Positions 48,281 to 56,847 of a stretch of DNA of 64,000 nucleotides are shown piece after piece; positions within the stretch are counted from its first letter, which is position 1; the number at the start of each line of letters is the position of its first letter. The stretch is taken from the NCBI GenBank assembly GCA_963817135.1, contig CAWFNG010000013.1, forward strand, positions 62,001 to 126,000, given 5' to 3'. The position numbers and the translations under genes were made by a program. Origin of the DNA: VAZQ01 sp963817135. GTDB lineage: Bacteria > Pseudomonadota > Alphaproteobacteria > Rhizobiales > Xanthobacteraceae. Under the pieces are notes generated by a model. The model saw only the letters and a list, made by a program, of their open reading frames with translations. It made no database searches and had not been told where the DNA came from.

Positions 48281-49459
48281 ATGAAGGTCGCAATCTGCAA
48301 TATCGGCACGATATTGACCGGGGATATCGATGCACCGGTCGGCAGCGGCGACACCATCGTGCTCTCCGGCGGCAAGATCATTTCGGTAGGGCAAGGCGGC
48401 GATGTTGCCGGCTGCGATATCGTCATCGATGCCGCCGGCACAATTGCCATCCCGGGGCTGATCGACTCGCACGTTCACATCACCTTCGGGGATTACACGC
48501 CGCGACAGAACGCCGTCGGGTTCCTGGAAAGCTATGTCCACGGCGGCATCACCAGCTGCATCAGCGCGTCGGAAGTTCACGTCCCCGGCCGTCCGCGCGA
48601 TCCCGCGGGCGTCAAGGCGCTTGCCATCGCCGCGCGCAAATCGTTCGAGACCTTCCGCCCCGGCGGCATGCGGGTGCATGCCGGTTCAGTCATTCTTGAA
48701 CCCGGACTGACCGATCAAGACTTTGCCGAGCTTGCGCGCGAGGGCGTATGGCTCGCCAAGGCCGGCTTTGGCGCGTTCGCCACGCCCTACGAATACGCGC
48801 CCTATGTGGAAATGGCCAAGCGCCACCGCATCATCACCATGGTCCACACCGGCGGTTCTTCCATTCCGGGATCGGCGGGCATCTGGGCCGAGCACGTGCT
48901 CGCGATGCAAGCCGACGTCTCCTATCACGTCAACGGCGGCCCGATTGCGATGCCTGAACCGGGCTTCGCGCGACTGGTAAACGAGTTCGACATCGCGATG
49001 CAGGTCTGTACCGCCGGCAACCTGCGCACCGCGCTGTTGGTGGCGAAGCTGCTCACCCAGGCGAAGGCGCTGCATCGGCTCCTGATCGCGACCGATACGC
49101 CGACGGGAAGCGGCATCATGCCGCTTGGGCCGCTTTATACAATCAGTCATCTCGTTTCGCTGGCCGGCACGGAGCCGGAGATCGCGGTGGCCATGGCAAC
49201 CGGCAATAATGCCCGGGTTTACCGCCTCAACGCCGGAATATTGGCACCGGGGCGCGATGCCGACATTGTGCTGATCGACGCCTGCGCCGGCGGCTCGACC
49301 AATGACGCTCGCGCCGCTTTCAGGAACGGCGACATTGCCGGCGTCGGCGCGGTCATCAGCAACGGCATACCGCGTTTTGTCGGACGCAGCCGCAACACGC
49401 CGGAAACCATACGCCGCGTCAAAGTCGCCCACTGCGCCGTACTGCAGAGTTTCGGGTGA
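48281..49459 (+). CDS. Amidohydrolase family protein, enamidase-like
   Basis: A 392-residue metal-dependent hydrolase. Ligand positions expected for a dinuclear amidohydrolase are present: His64-x-His66 (IDSHVHITFGD), Glu140 (VILEPG) in place of the usual carboxylated Lys, His189 (TMVHTGG), His216 (YHVNGG) and Asp272 (IATDTPTGSG). The TDTPTGSGIMPLG and SRNTPETIRR blocks resemble enamidase of nicotinate fermentation (Eubacterium barkeri), which opens 6-oxo-tetrahydronicotinate. That hints at a cyclic enamide or lactam substrate, but by resemblance only. ATG 48281 is the first start after the repeats. Confidence 0.82.
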   Translation: MKVAICNIGTILTGDIDAPVGSGDTIVLSGGKIISVGQGGDVAGCDIVIDAAGTIAIPGLIDSHVHITFGDYTPRQNAVGFLESYVHGGITSCISASEVHVPGRPRDPAGVKALAIAARKSFETFRPGGMRVHAGSVILEPGLTDQDFAELAREGVWLAKAGFGAFATPYEYAPYVEMAKRHRIITMVHTGGSSIPGSAGIWAEHVLAMQADVSYHVNGGPIAMPEPGFARLVNEFDIAMQVCTAGNLRTALLVAKLLTQAKALHRLLIATDTPTGSGIMPLGPLYTISHLVSLAGTEPEIAVAMATGNNARVYRLNAGILAPGRDADIVLIDACAGGSTNDARAAFRNGDIAGVGAVISNGIPRFVGRSRNTPETIRRVKVAHCAVLQSFG

Positions 49460-49558
49460 GGGCTCCCACAGCGGGAGGAATCCAGTTCAGACCGTTGAGG
49501 TCTTGGTGAATGCTCACTCGAGCCTGTACGATGGCCGCAGAGCAGGTAGGAGGTCCAT

Positions 49559-50551
49559 TTGCGACATCACACGCTACGTCGTCTGAGTTGCGCGATTGCG
49601 GCTTCGCTGGCCTGGTTTTGCCTGGTCGCCCTGCATCAAGCGAAAGCACAGACCTTCCCGTCAGGCGTCATCCGCATTGTCGTGCCGACATCCGCCAGCA
49701 CGCCGCCCGATATCCTGGCGCGCATCATCGCAACCGCGCTGACGGACGGTGAAGGGTGGAAAGTCGTCGTCGAAAACAAGCCGGGCGCCGTCATGAGTAT
49801 CGGTGCCATGGAGGTCCTCAAGCAGCCGGCGGACGGTCACACGCTGTTTTCCGTCACAGCTCCCATTGCCGCCGTTCCGGCGCTCCTGCCCAATGCGTCA
49901 TTCAAGATCGAAACTGACTTTGCACCCCTGATCAGGACCGCCACAGGATACAACGTGCTGGTGGTCAATCCGTCGCTGCCGGTCAATTCGGTGGCGGAAC
50001 TCATCGCCTATCTCAAGAACGACCGCGGCAAGCATACCTTCTCCTCCGGAGGCTTCGGCACGCCTGCGCATCTCATCGGCGAACTGTTCAAGCTCGAAAC
50101 CGGCGTCGACGCGACGCATGTGCCCTACGTTCAGTTCCCGCAAGCGATCGCCGACCTGGTCAGCGGCATCAATACCTATCAGTTCATAACCGTTCTGCCG
50201 GTGGTGCAGCTGATCGATACCGGCAAGCTCAGGGCGCTGGCGCTGACGGGCTCGAAGCGTATCGCCATCCTCAAGGATGTCCCGACCATTATTGAAGCCG
50301 GTTATCCGCGGCTCGCAGCCGAGGATTGGGCCGGCATCCTGGTAAAAACCGGGACGCCGCCTGAAGTGACGATGCGGCTTAACGCTGCAATCAACAAGGC
50401 GCTCAAGACGGAGACGGTGCGCGCGGCGCTTGCCAAGATCGGCACCGATCCCGGCGGCGGTACTCCCGAGGAGTTCGGAGTTTTGCTGCGTTCCGAAACG
50501 GCGCGCTGGACCAAGGTCATCAACGACGCCGGCATCAAGATCAATCCATGA
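49559..50551 (+). CDS. Tripartite tricarboxylate transporter substrate-binding protein (Bug family)
   Basis: A periplasmic solute receptor of 330 residues: signal peptide (CAIAASLAWFCLVALHQAKAQ), then FPSGVIRIVVPTSASTPPDILARI, VENKPGAVMSIGAMEV and the family end RWTKVINDAGIKINP. The start is TTG 49559 after a strong ribosome site (AGGAGG at 49547-49552). Bug proteins bind carboxylates and aromatic acids; no TctA/TctB membrane partners are in the window, as is common for orphan Bug genes. It probably shares a transcript with the flanking hydrolases and overlaps the next gene by four bases. Confidence 0.9.
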   Translation: MRHHTLRRLSCAIAASLAWFCLVALHQAKAQTFPSGVIRIVVPTSASTPPDILARIIATALTDGEGWKVVVENKPGAVMSIGAMEVLKQPADGHTLFSVTAPIAAVPALLPNASFKIETDFAPLIRTATGYNVLVVNPSLPVNSVAELIAYLKNDRGKHTFSSGGFGTPAHLIGELFKLETGVDATHVPYVQFPQAIADLVSGINTYQFITVLPVVQLIDTGKLRALALTGSKRIAILKDVPTIIEAGYPRLAAEDWAGILVKTGTPPEVTMRLNAAINKALKTETVRAALAKIGTDPGGGTPEEFGVLLRSETARWTKVINDAGIKINP

Positions 50552-51468
50552 CGGCGACAGGCGATTTCCGCGTCACGCTGCTCGGCACCGGCGTGCCGAT
50601 CCCCAGCCCGGACCGATTTGGTCCGTGCACATTGGTCGAGGCCGGCGACCAGAAATTTCTCATCGATGCAGGCCGCGGTGCCACGATCCGGCTCTACCAG
50701 CTCAAAATTCCGATCGGGCGCATCGATGTCCAATTTCTTACCCACTATCACTCGGATCACACGTCAGGTGTTCCAGACGTGTGGCTTACCGGCTGGCTGG
50801 AATCGCATTTTGGAACGCGCAAGACGCCATACCGCGTCATCGGTCCCACCGGCGCGCGTATGCTGATGGATAATCTGCAGCGAGCCTACGCACTCGATAT
50901 CAAGATTCGCATCGAAGACGAAAAGCTGCCGCTGTCCGGCATTGCGACGGAGGTCACCGAGTTCGACCGCGACGGTGTCGTTTTCGAGAAGAGCGGCGTG
51001 AAGGTGATCGCCTTCGAGGTCGACCACGGCGACGTCATCAAGCCATGCTACGGGTATCGGTTCGAATATGGCGGCCGCACCGCCGTTTTTTCATCCGACA
51101 CTCGCTATAATCAGAACGTCATCAAGCACGGCACCGGCTGCGACCTTCTGGTCCACGAGGTGGCAAGCGCGCGGCCGGAATTGATGCGGGAGGCGTACAT
51201 CCGGCGAATCATCGCGCATCACACGACGCCGTACGACTGCGGCCGCGTATTCGCGCAAACGCGGCCGAAGCTTGCGGCGTATACGCATATCGTTCAGCTT
51301 GCGAGCAGTACCATCCCGCCGCCCTCGCTTGAGGATATGGTCGCCGAAACCCGCCGGACCTACGACGGTCCATTGGTCATGGGCGAGGACCTGATGTCAT
51401 TTGATATTGGTGCGACCGTTACGGTACGACAGGGGCTGCCGGCTGTTATGGGCAAGGTCCCAACCTGA
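50548..51468 (+). CDS. MBL-fold metallo-hydrolase, RNase Z/arylsulfatase-like
   Basis: A 306-residue metallo-beta-lactamase fold enzyme. The metal motif THYHSDHTSG (His66, His68, Asp70, His71), VDHGDVIKPCYGYR (His), and FSSDTRYNQN (Asp) followed by a late His in AHHTTPYDC give a full dinuclear zinc site. The form is like RNase Z-related hydrolases used by bacteria on small molecules. It starts in the stop of the Bug receptor gene (ATGA), so it is likely part of the same catabolic unit; the substrate is unknown. Confidence 0.85.
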   Translation: MTATGDFRVTLLGTGVPIPSPDRFGPCTLVEAGDQKFLIDAGRGATIRLYQLKIPIGRIDVQFLTHYHSDHTSGVPDVWLTGWLESHFGTRKTPYRVIGPTGARMLMDNLQRAYALDIKIRIEDEKLPLSGIATEVTEFDRDGVVFEKSGVKVIAFEVDHGDVIKPCYGYRFEYGGRTAVFSSDTRYNQNVIKHGTGCDLLVHEVASARPELMREAYIRRIIAHHTTPYDCGRVFAQTRPKLAAYTHIVQLASSTIPPPSLEDMVAETRRTYDGPLVMGEDLMSFDIGATVTVRQGLPAVMGKVPT

Positions 51469-51478
51469 AAATCCGCAG

Positions 51479-51889
51479 ATGAAAAATTTTCTCGTGCGCT
51501 TCTTCACCTGGTGGAACGGCCAGACCTTCGGCACCCAATTGTGGACCTGGCGCTACGGCGCATTGGTCGGCGAGGATGAATTCGGCAATCGCTATTATCG
51601 CACCACGGGCGGCAGGATCGATCCGACGCTGGGCTTCGAGCGGCGTTGGGTCATCTATAACGGCATTGCCGAAGCGTCGACGGTACCGCCGTCCTGGCAC
51701 GGCTGGCTGCATCACACCGTCGATATTCCGCCAACCGAGGAAAACGTCACGCCGCGGCCGTGGTGGAAGCCGCACCGGCCCAATCTCACGGGGACGCCGG
51801 GCGCGCATCGTCCCACCGGATCAATCCTGGCCCAGGGCCGCCGGCCCAAGGCTACCGGCGATTACAAGCCCTGGCGGCCGCAATCATAG
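51479..51889 (+). CDS. NADH:ubiquinone oxidoreductase subunit NDUFA12 homologue
   Basis: A 136-residue accessory subunit of complex I, shared by alphaproteobacteria and mitochondria (17.2 kDa subunit, B17.2). Recognisable blocks are NGQTFGTQLWTWRYGALVGED, GNRYYRTTGG, ERRWVIYNG and VPPSWHGWLHH. It lies on the cytoplasmic arm of the complex. ATG 51479 is ten bases after the stop of the hydrolase gene. Relatives pair this gene with DUF2155 as here, which is a typical Rhizobiales arrangement. Confidence 0.95.
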   Translation: MKNFLVRFFTWWNGQTFGTQLWTWRYGALVGEDEFGNRYYRTTGGRIDPTLGFERRWVIYNGIAEASTVPPSWHGWLHHTVDIPPTEENVTPRPWWKPHRPNLTGTPGAHRPTGSILAQGRRPKATGDYKPWRPQS

Positions 51890-51918
51890 CTGCCAATTCT
51901 GCCGTGGAAATTGCTGAT

Positions 51919-51949
51919 ACCTCCCCCGAAGGTCCCTTTCAGGGGAGGT
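51919..51949. terminator. Hairpin after the NDUFA12 gene
   Basis: ACCTCCCC / GGGGAGGT with a 15-base loop, 30 bases after the stop codon, followed by AAAAAGG. It may terminate transcription or be a repeat remnant. Confidence 0.45.
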
Positions 51950-52002
51950 AAAAAGGCGCCCTTTCATCGCCGCATTCCCGCTGTTAATCAGGGGGGAATC
52001 CT

Positions 52003-52102
52003 AGAGCGGGATGACTTTAATTCGCTCGCCATCCCGCTCTATTTCTCTGGTTGAGCATGATCTTTTTCCGAAAAGTGGTACCCACTTTTCGGGATCATGC
52101 TC
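52003..52102. repeat. Compound repeat: AGAGCGGGAT hairpin plus GAGCATGATC type (copy 2)
   Basis: 52003-52040 is AGAGCGGGATGACTT ... ATCCCGCTCT, a hairpin; 52053-52102 is GAGCATGATC ... GATCATGCTC with an inner CCGAAAAGTGG/CCCACTTTTCGG arm, the same type as 46290-46338. Confidence 0.8.
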
Positions 52103-52154
52103 TGGGGGCGGGGGCAAGTGCCCGCGCAGACGTTTGGAAAAACGACCGCGGTAA

Positions 52155-52979
52155 ATGGCCCGATCCACCTTTCGCATCGCTATCCTCGCTGCTTTCTCGG
52201 CAGTAATTGCCGGCCTTGGCGCAACGCCCGCGCCGGCACAGTTCTTCAATCCGCTGGAGGCGCTGTTTGGGCCGCCGCCGCGGCCCCCGTCGAGCGTGCC
52301 GCGCCAACAGGCGCCGCAGCCGCAAGCTTACCCGCAATATCAAGATCAGCGCTATCCGTCCGAGCCCGGCCAAACCACTGTGCCGCGGCAAGGCGGCATC
52401 CAGACGCAGCCGCTGCCTCCGCCGCCCGGCGGCACCGCCTCGGCCGATCCGAATGCGCCGCCGGTCAGTCTCGCGCCCGGACAGCGCCCGCGCGGCACGC
52501 CGCTGCCGGCCGATACCTCGCCGCAACCGGGCGATGAGGTCATTAACGAACCGCCGTCGCAAAAGATTGAGAACAAGAGCGCGCTGTTCAGCGGCCTCGA
52601 CAAGATTACCGGGCGCACCATCAATTTCGATGTCGCGCTCGGGGAAACCGTGCAATTCGGTGCGCTGCAGGTCACCCCGCGCGCCTGCTATACCCGGCCG
52701 CCGACCGAAAGTCCCAATACCGACGCCTTCATTGAAGTCGACGAGGTCACGCTGCAGGGCGAGGTCAAGCGCATATTCAGCGGCTGGGTTTTCGCTGCGA
52801 GCCCTGGCCTGCATGCGGTCGAGCACCCGATCTACGATGTCTGGCTTACCGACTGCAAAAACCCGGTGGTCGCGTCAGCCGTCCCCGTGGTTGAGGCGAC
52901 GGCAACGACGGCCCCGGCACTGCCGACAAAACCAGCCCCTCCTGCCCGCCGCTCGAACACGCCTCCACCACGGCGGTAA
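52155..52979 (+). CDS. DUF2155 domain-containing protein, exported
   Basis: A 274-residue protein with a signal peptide (ILAAFSAVIAGLGATPAPAQ), a long Pro/Gln-rich segment of about 130 residues, the DUF2155 domain (KSALFSGLDKITGRTINFDV to HAVEHPIYDVWLTDCKNP, about residues 140-245) and a Pro/Ala-rich tail. Two conserved Cys (RACYTRPP and DCKNP) may pair in the periplasm. The family's role is unknown; it is conserved next to NDUFA12 in alphaproteobacteria. Confidence 0.9.
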   Translation: MARSTFRIAILAAFSAVIAGLGATPAPAQFFNPLEALFGPPPRPPSSVPRQQAPQPQAYPQYQDQRYPSEPGQTTVPRQGGIQTQPLPPPPGGTASADPNAPPVSLAPGQRPRGTPLPADTSPQPGDEVINEPPSQKIENKSALFSGLDKITGRTINFDVALGETVQFGALQVTPRACYTRPPTESPNTDAFIEVDEVTLQGEVKRIFSGWVFAASPGLHAVEHPIYDVWLTDCKNPVVASAVPVVEATATTAPALPTKPAPPARRSNTPPPRR

Positions 52980-52999
52980 TCGCCCGCGGGAAAGCCGTT

Positions 53000-53031
53000 C
53001 CCGGATTACGCTGACGCTCCATCCGGGCTAC
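53000..53031. repeat. GTAGCCCGGAT-type palindromic repeat
   Basis: CCCGGATTACGCTGACGCTCC ATCCGGGCTAC: the ends CCCGGAT / ATCCGGG are inverted. On the minus strand it codes for the last residues and the TAA stop of gntK. Confidence 0.75.
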
Positions 53032-53554
53032 TTTGCGCTTCAAGCTGCCTCACGATGGTCTCCACGATTTCGCGCGGATGCGGAACGATGGAGACGACGA
53101 TGGCATGCTCGTCAGGTTGCGGCTCCTCCAGAGCAGCAAATTGGCTGTCGAGCAGATCAGCCGGCATGAAATGTCCCAGCCGCGTCGCCATGCGGCGCGC
53201 AATGAGATCGCGATCGCCCTTGAGATAGACAAGGCGCACGTCCTTGCGCTCGCCTACCAGAATATTGCGGTAGGCGCGCTTGAGCGCCGAGCAAGCGATC
53301 ACGCCGTGGTTGCCAATGCGTCGCGTCGCATCGATCCAGGCTGCGATGGCGTAAAGCCATGGCCAGCGGTCTTCGTCGGTGAGCGGCTCGCCGCGATGCA
53401 TTTTCTCGATGTTGGAGGGCGGATGAAACCAGTCGGCGTCCTCGTAGGTCCAGTGCAGGCGGTGAGCAAGCATGGAGGCAATCGTGCTTTTGCCGCAGCC
53501 GGAGACTCCCATTATCACGACGACGAAAGGCGTCCGCGGATCAGCTGCCACCAT
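53006..53554 (-). CDS. gntK: Gluconokinase
   Basis: A P-loop kinase of 182 residues making 6-phosphogluconate from gluconate and ATP. Walker A GVSGCGKSTIASML is near residue 15, then YEDADWFHPPSNIEKMHRG, the gluconate-binding stretch, and VIACSALKRAYRNIL. The C-terminal SSPDGASA is encoded by a dispersed repeat that also supplies the stop, so the tail is probably not native. It is the last gene of the sugar phosphate operon and overlaps pgl by 14 bases. ATG 53554 was preferred because upstream codons are inside pgl. Confidence 0.92.
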   Translation of the reverse strand: MVAADPRTPFVVVIMGVSGCGKSTIASMLAHRLHWTYEDADWFHPPSNIEKMHRGEPLTDEDRWPWLYAIAAWIDATRRIGNHGVIACSALKRAYRNILVGERKDVRLVYLKGDRDLIARRMATRLGHFMPADLLDSQFAALEEPQPDEHAIVVSIVPHPREIVETIVRQLEAQSSPDGASA

Positions 53555-54299
53555 GCTCCTCCGGCGCGGCCGCGCGGTCGATGAGCCATACAAGCGCCCC
53601 GTTCGACCATGCGCGCGCGGCGGGCAGATCATCCCCCGCGAACACGCGCGCGAGGATCTCGCGCTTGTCGGCCCCGCTCACGATGAACAGCATCTCGCGC
53701 GTCGACGCGAGGGTGGGAAAGGTCAATGTGACCCTGGGCACGAACGGGTACAATTGAGCCTGCCCAATCCCGACTACCCACCGCTCGCGCTCGTCGAGCG
53801 CTGCGGTATGGGGAAACAGCGAAGCGGTGTGGCCGTCCGCGCCGAGGCCCATCAGCACCAGCGCAAACAGCGGCTGCGCGGGATCGAGCTGCTCGCGGCC
53901 GTAGAATCGTTTCAGCTCGTTTTCATAGGCGCGCGCGGCTTGCGCGGGATCGGCTGCGTCAGTCGGGATGGTGTGAATGTTTTCCGGCGGGGCGCTGACG
54001 CGGTCGAGAAAGAGCCGTTTCGCTGCTCCCATATTGCTGTGGGCATGGTCGAGGGGGACGAAACGATCATCGCCCATGAACCAGTGGGTGCGCTGCCACG
54101 GCACGCGGCTGCGGTAGGGCTCGTCTCCCAGCAATGCGTAAAGCGGTTCGGGGCTCGACCCGCCGGTCAGGCAGATCGCGGCCGCGCCGCTCGATTGCGC
54201 AATGCGCGCGAGCAGCCGCTCGGCGGCGGCCTTTGCCAGCTCTTCGGTATCCTCGACAACGATGATCTGTGGCTTGCGCTGCAAAGTCATCAGCAGCAC
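53541..54299 (-). CDS. pgl: 6-phosphogluconolactonase
   Basis: The DevB-type lactonase that hydrolyses the product of Zwf. The 252-residue protein shows AAAICLTGGSSPEPLY near the N terminus, the domain-core motifs WQRTHWFMGDDRFVP and LVLMGLGADGHTASLFPHT, the last being the family signature with the catalytic His. Start is ATG 54299 or 54290. It overlaps zwf upstream and gntK downstream, so it is translated as part of the operon. Confidence 0.95.
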   Translation of the reverse strand: MLLMTLQRKPQIIVVEDTEELAKAAAERLLARIAQSSGAAAICLTGGSSPEPLYALLGDEPYRSRVPWQRTHWFMGDDRFVPLDHAHSNMGAAKRLFLDRVSAPPENIHTIPTDAADPAQAARAYENELKRFYGREQLDPAQPLFALVLMGLGADGHTASLFPHTAALDERERWVVGIGQAQLYPFVPRVTLTFPTLASTREMLFIVSGADKREILARVFAGDDLPAARAWSNGALVWLIDRAAAPEEHGGS

Positions 54300-55840
54300 G
54301 CGGTCTCTTTTTCATTCTTGCGCCCGATCGGCCGCCAGCGGCGGCCATCCTTGGCAAGCAGCGCATCGGCCTCGGACGGGCCCTCGCTGCCGGCCGGGTA
54401 GAAGGCAAGGTCGCGCATACCCGCATGCCGCCAGCCGTCGATGAACGGCTGCACCACCCGCCAGCCTGCCTCGATCGCGTCGGCGCGCTGAAACAGAATG
54501 GCATCTCCGATCATGCAGTCGTAGATCAATGTCTCGTAGCCGGTGCTCGGCGCTGCCTCGAAATAATCCTCGTACTTGAAGGTCATGCCGACGCCGGTAA
54601 TGCCAATTGCCGGGCCCGGCACCTTGGCGTTGAATTGGAGGCTGATGCATTCGTCCGGCTGGATGCCGAGCACCAGGAAATTTTGCGCCAGCCGCTCGAC
54701 GGATGTGTTGCGGAACATGGCAATGGGGGCTTGCTTGAATTTTATCGCCACTTCGCTCAGCTTCGCGCTCAACGCCTTGCCGGTGCGCAGATAAAACGGC
54801 ACGCCCGCCCAGCGCCAATTGTCGATCATGAGCTTGAGCGCAACATAGGTTTCGGTCGTGCTATCGGGATTGACGTCCTTGGTCTTGCGATAGTCTTCGA
54901 CGCGTTCGTTGGCGATGTAGCCGGCGCCGTATTGCGCGCGCACCGAGTTGGCTATTGCCTCGCTTTCGCTCTGGACATACGTGGCATCGAGCAGCTCCGC
55001 CTTTTCCGAGCGCACCGCATCGGCATCGAAACGGGCAGGGGGCTCCATCGCCACAAGCGAAAGCAGCTGAAACAGGTGATTGGGGACCATATCGCGCAAT
55101 GCACCGGTCGCGTCGTAAAACCGACCGCGGTGTCCGACCGTAAGCTCCTCCGCGACGGTGATTTGCACATGATCGATGTGGTCGCGATTCCAGATCGGCT
55201 CGAACAGGCCGTTGGCGAAGCGCAGCACCAGGATGTTCTGGACCGTTTCCTTTCCGAGATAATGGTCGATGCGATAGATCTGATGCTCGGCGAGAACGCC
55301 GAGCAGCGCGCGATTGAGCGCTTGCGCCGATGCAAGGTCGGTGCCGAAGGGTTTCTCGATAATCAGCCGCCGCCAGGCGCCGTTCTCCTCGCAAGCAAGG
55401 CCCGATCGTCCGAGCTGCGTGCCGATTGAGGCAAATACCGACGGCGGAGTGGCAAGATAGAACAACCGATTGCCGTTGGTGGGGCGCTCCCGCTCGATGC
55501 GTGCCAAGTCGCGTTGCAATGGTTTGATCGTGCCAGGGTCGTTGCCGTCGCCTTGCAGATAGGTAACGGAAGCGAGCAGTTGGTTTGCAGTCTCGTCATT
55601 TACCGGACGGGTTGCAAATTTGCGCAGGCTGTCTTTGAGTTCCTGCCGGTATGCCTCAGTCGATGACTGCATGCGGGCAACCCCGACGATGTTGAATGCG
55701 GGAGGCAACAGCCCGCTGGCAGCGAGGTTATAAAGCGCCGGCACCAGCAGCCGATGCGCGAGATCGCCGGATGCGCCAAAGATGACGAACGTACAGGGGT
55801 CCGCAACCCGCACCGCCGTGCGCGTGCCGTTGCCCGTCAT
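54290..55840 (-). CDS. zwf: Glucose-6-phosphate 1-dehydrogenase
   Basis: Oxidises glucose 6-phosphate to 6-phosphogluconolactone with NADP or NAD. The 516-residue protein begins with the coenzyme motif FVIFGASGDLAHRLLVPAL near residue 20, has the active-site RIDHYLGKETVQN (Lys and His) near 190, and the substrate block RWAGVPFYLRTGKAL. It is in the tkt-pgi-gnd-zwf-pgl-gntK series, overlapping gnd by four bases and pgl by ten. It is intact. Confidence 0.97.
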   Translation of the reverse strand: MTGNGTRTAVRVADPCTFVIFGASGDLAHRLLVPALYNLAASGLLPPAFNIVGVARMQSSTEAYRQELKDSLRKFATRPVNDETANQLLASVTYLQGDGNDPGTIKPLQRDLARIERERPTNGNRLFYLATPPSVFASIGTQLGRSGLACEENGAWRRLIIEKPFGTDLASAQALNRALLGVLAEHQIYRIDHYLGKETVQNILVLRFANGLFEPIWNRDHIDHVQITVAEELTVGHRGRFYDATGALRDMVPNHLFQLLSLVAMEPPARFDADAVRSEKAELLDATYVQSESEAIANSVRAQYGAGYIANERVEDYRKTKDVNPDSTTETYVALKLMIDNWRWAGVPFYLRTGKALSAKLSEVAIKFKQAPIAMFRNTSVERLAQNFLVLGIQPDECISLQFNAKVPGPAIGITGVGMTFKYEDYFEAAPSTGYETLIYDCMIGDAILFQRADAIEAGWRVVQPFIDGWRHAGMRDLAFYPAGSEGPSEADALLAKDGRRWRPIGRKNEKETACC

Positions 55841-56823
55841 GCGGGCCCCGCGTGGCGTTCGACATGGCCGCCGAAGCCCTTGCGCATTGCCGAGAGAAGC
55901 TTTTCCGCAAACGTGTGCTCGCGGCGCGAGCGGAAGCGTGCATAGAGCGCGGCGGAGAGAACATCGGCCGGGACCGCCTCCTCGATGGCGGCCATGAGGG
56001 TCCAGCGACCCTCGCCGGAATCCTCGACGACGCCGGCAAAGCCGTCGAGCTGCGGATCATCGGCAAGCGCGCTGGCGGCGAGGTCAAGGAGCCACGAGCT
56101 GATCACGCTGCCGCGACGCCATACTTCGGCAATGTCGGAGATGTCGAGATCGAAACGCTCGCGTTCGGCGCGTGCCGGGGTTGCGGCATTCTTGAGAATA
56201 TCAAAACCCTCGGCATAAGCCTGCATGAGTCCATACTCGATGCCGTTGTGCACCATCTTGACGAAGTGACCGGCCCCGCTGGGTCCCGCATGGATATAGC
56301 CGCGCTCCACGCGCGGATCGCGGCCGTCGCGTCTGGCGGTGCGCGCTATGTTGCCCAGCCCGGGCGCCAGTGCGGCAAAAATGGGATCGAGCCGATCGAC
56401 GATGTCCTTCTCGCCGCCGATCATCATGCAATAGCCGCGTTCGAGGCCCCACACGCCGCCGCTCGTGCCGACGTCCACATAATGCAGCTTGCGTCTGCCG
56501 AGCGTTTCAGCACGACGGATGTCGTCCCGCCAGAACGTGTTGCCGCCATCGATGATGACGTCGCCCGCTTCGAGCCGATCGGCAAGCGCCTCAATGGTGG
56601 TGTCGGTGACGGCGCCTGCCGGCAGCATCACCCACACGGCACGCGGGGCTGCAAGCTTGCCCGCAAGTTCGTCGAGATCGCCGGCGGCGGCTGCTCCAAT
56701 GCCGGTAAGCGCAGCGACGGCGCCGCGGTCGCGATCAAATACCACCGCCTGATGACCATGCTGCATCAGCCGGCGCGCGATATTGCCGCCCATGCGGCCA
56801 AGTCCAATGATTCCGATCTGCAT
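55837..56823 (-). CDS. gnd: 6-phosphogluconate dehydrogenase, short (GndA/YqeC-like) type
   Basis: Oxidative decarboxylation of 6-phosphogluconate to ribulose 5-phosphate. At 328 residues it belongs to the short form, often NAD-linked, rather than the 470-residue E. coli type. The coenzyme motif is MQIGIIGLGRMGGNIARRL, the substrate motif DGGNTFWRDD, and YVDVGTSGGVWGLERGYC and HNGIEYGLMQAYAEGF line the active site. ATG 56823 begins the Rossmann strand directly. The cofactor is inferred only from family. Confidence 0.93.
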   Translation of the reverse strand: MQIGIIGLGRMGGNIARRLMQHGHQAVVFDRDRGAVAALTGIGAAAAGDLDELAGKLAAPRAVWVMLPAGAVTDTTIEALADRLEAGDVIIDGGNTFWRDDIRRAETLGRRKLHYVDVGTSGGVWGLERGYCMMIGGEKDIVDRLDPIFAALAPGLGNIARTARRDGRDPRVERGYIHAGPSGAGHFVKMVHNGIEYGLMQAYAEGFDILKNAATPARAERERFDLDISDIAEVWRRGSVISSWLLDLAASALADDPQLDGFAGVVEDSGEGRWTLMAAIEEAVPADVLSAALYARFRSRREHTFAEKLLSAMRKGFGGHVERHAGPA

Positions 56824-56847
56824 GGGACGGCTCCCTTGACGCAACAG

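Noticed and set aside
35748..53031. Clusters of short repeats as a CRISPR array
   Set aside because: Repeats are palindromic, of several types, spaced irregularly by genes, and no cas gene is present.
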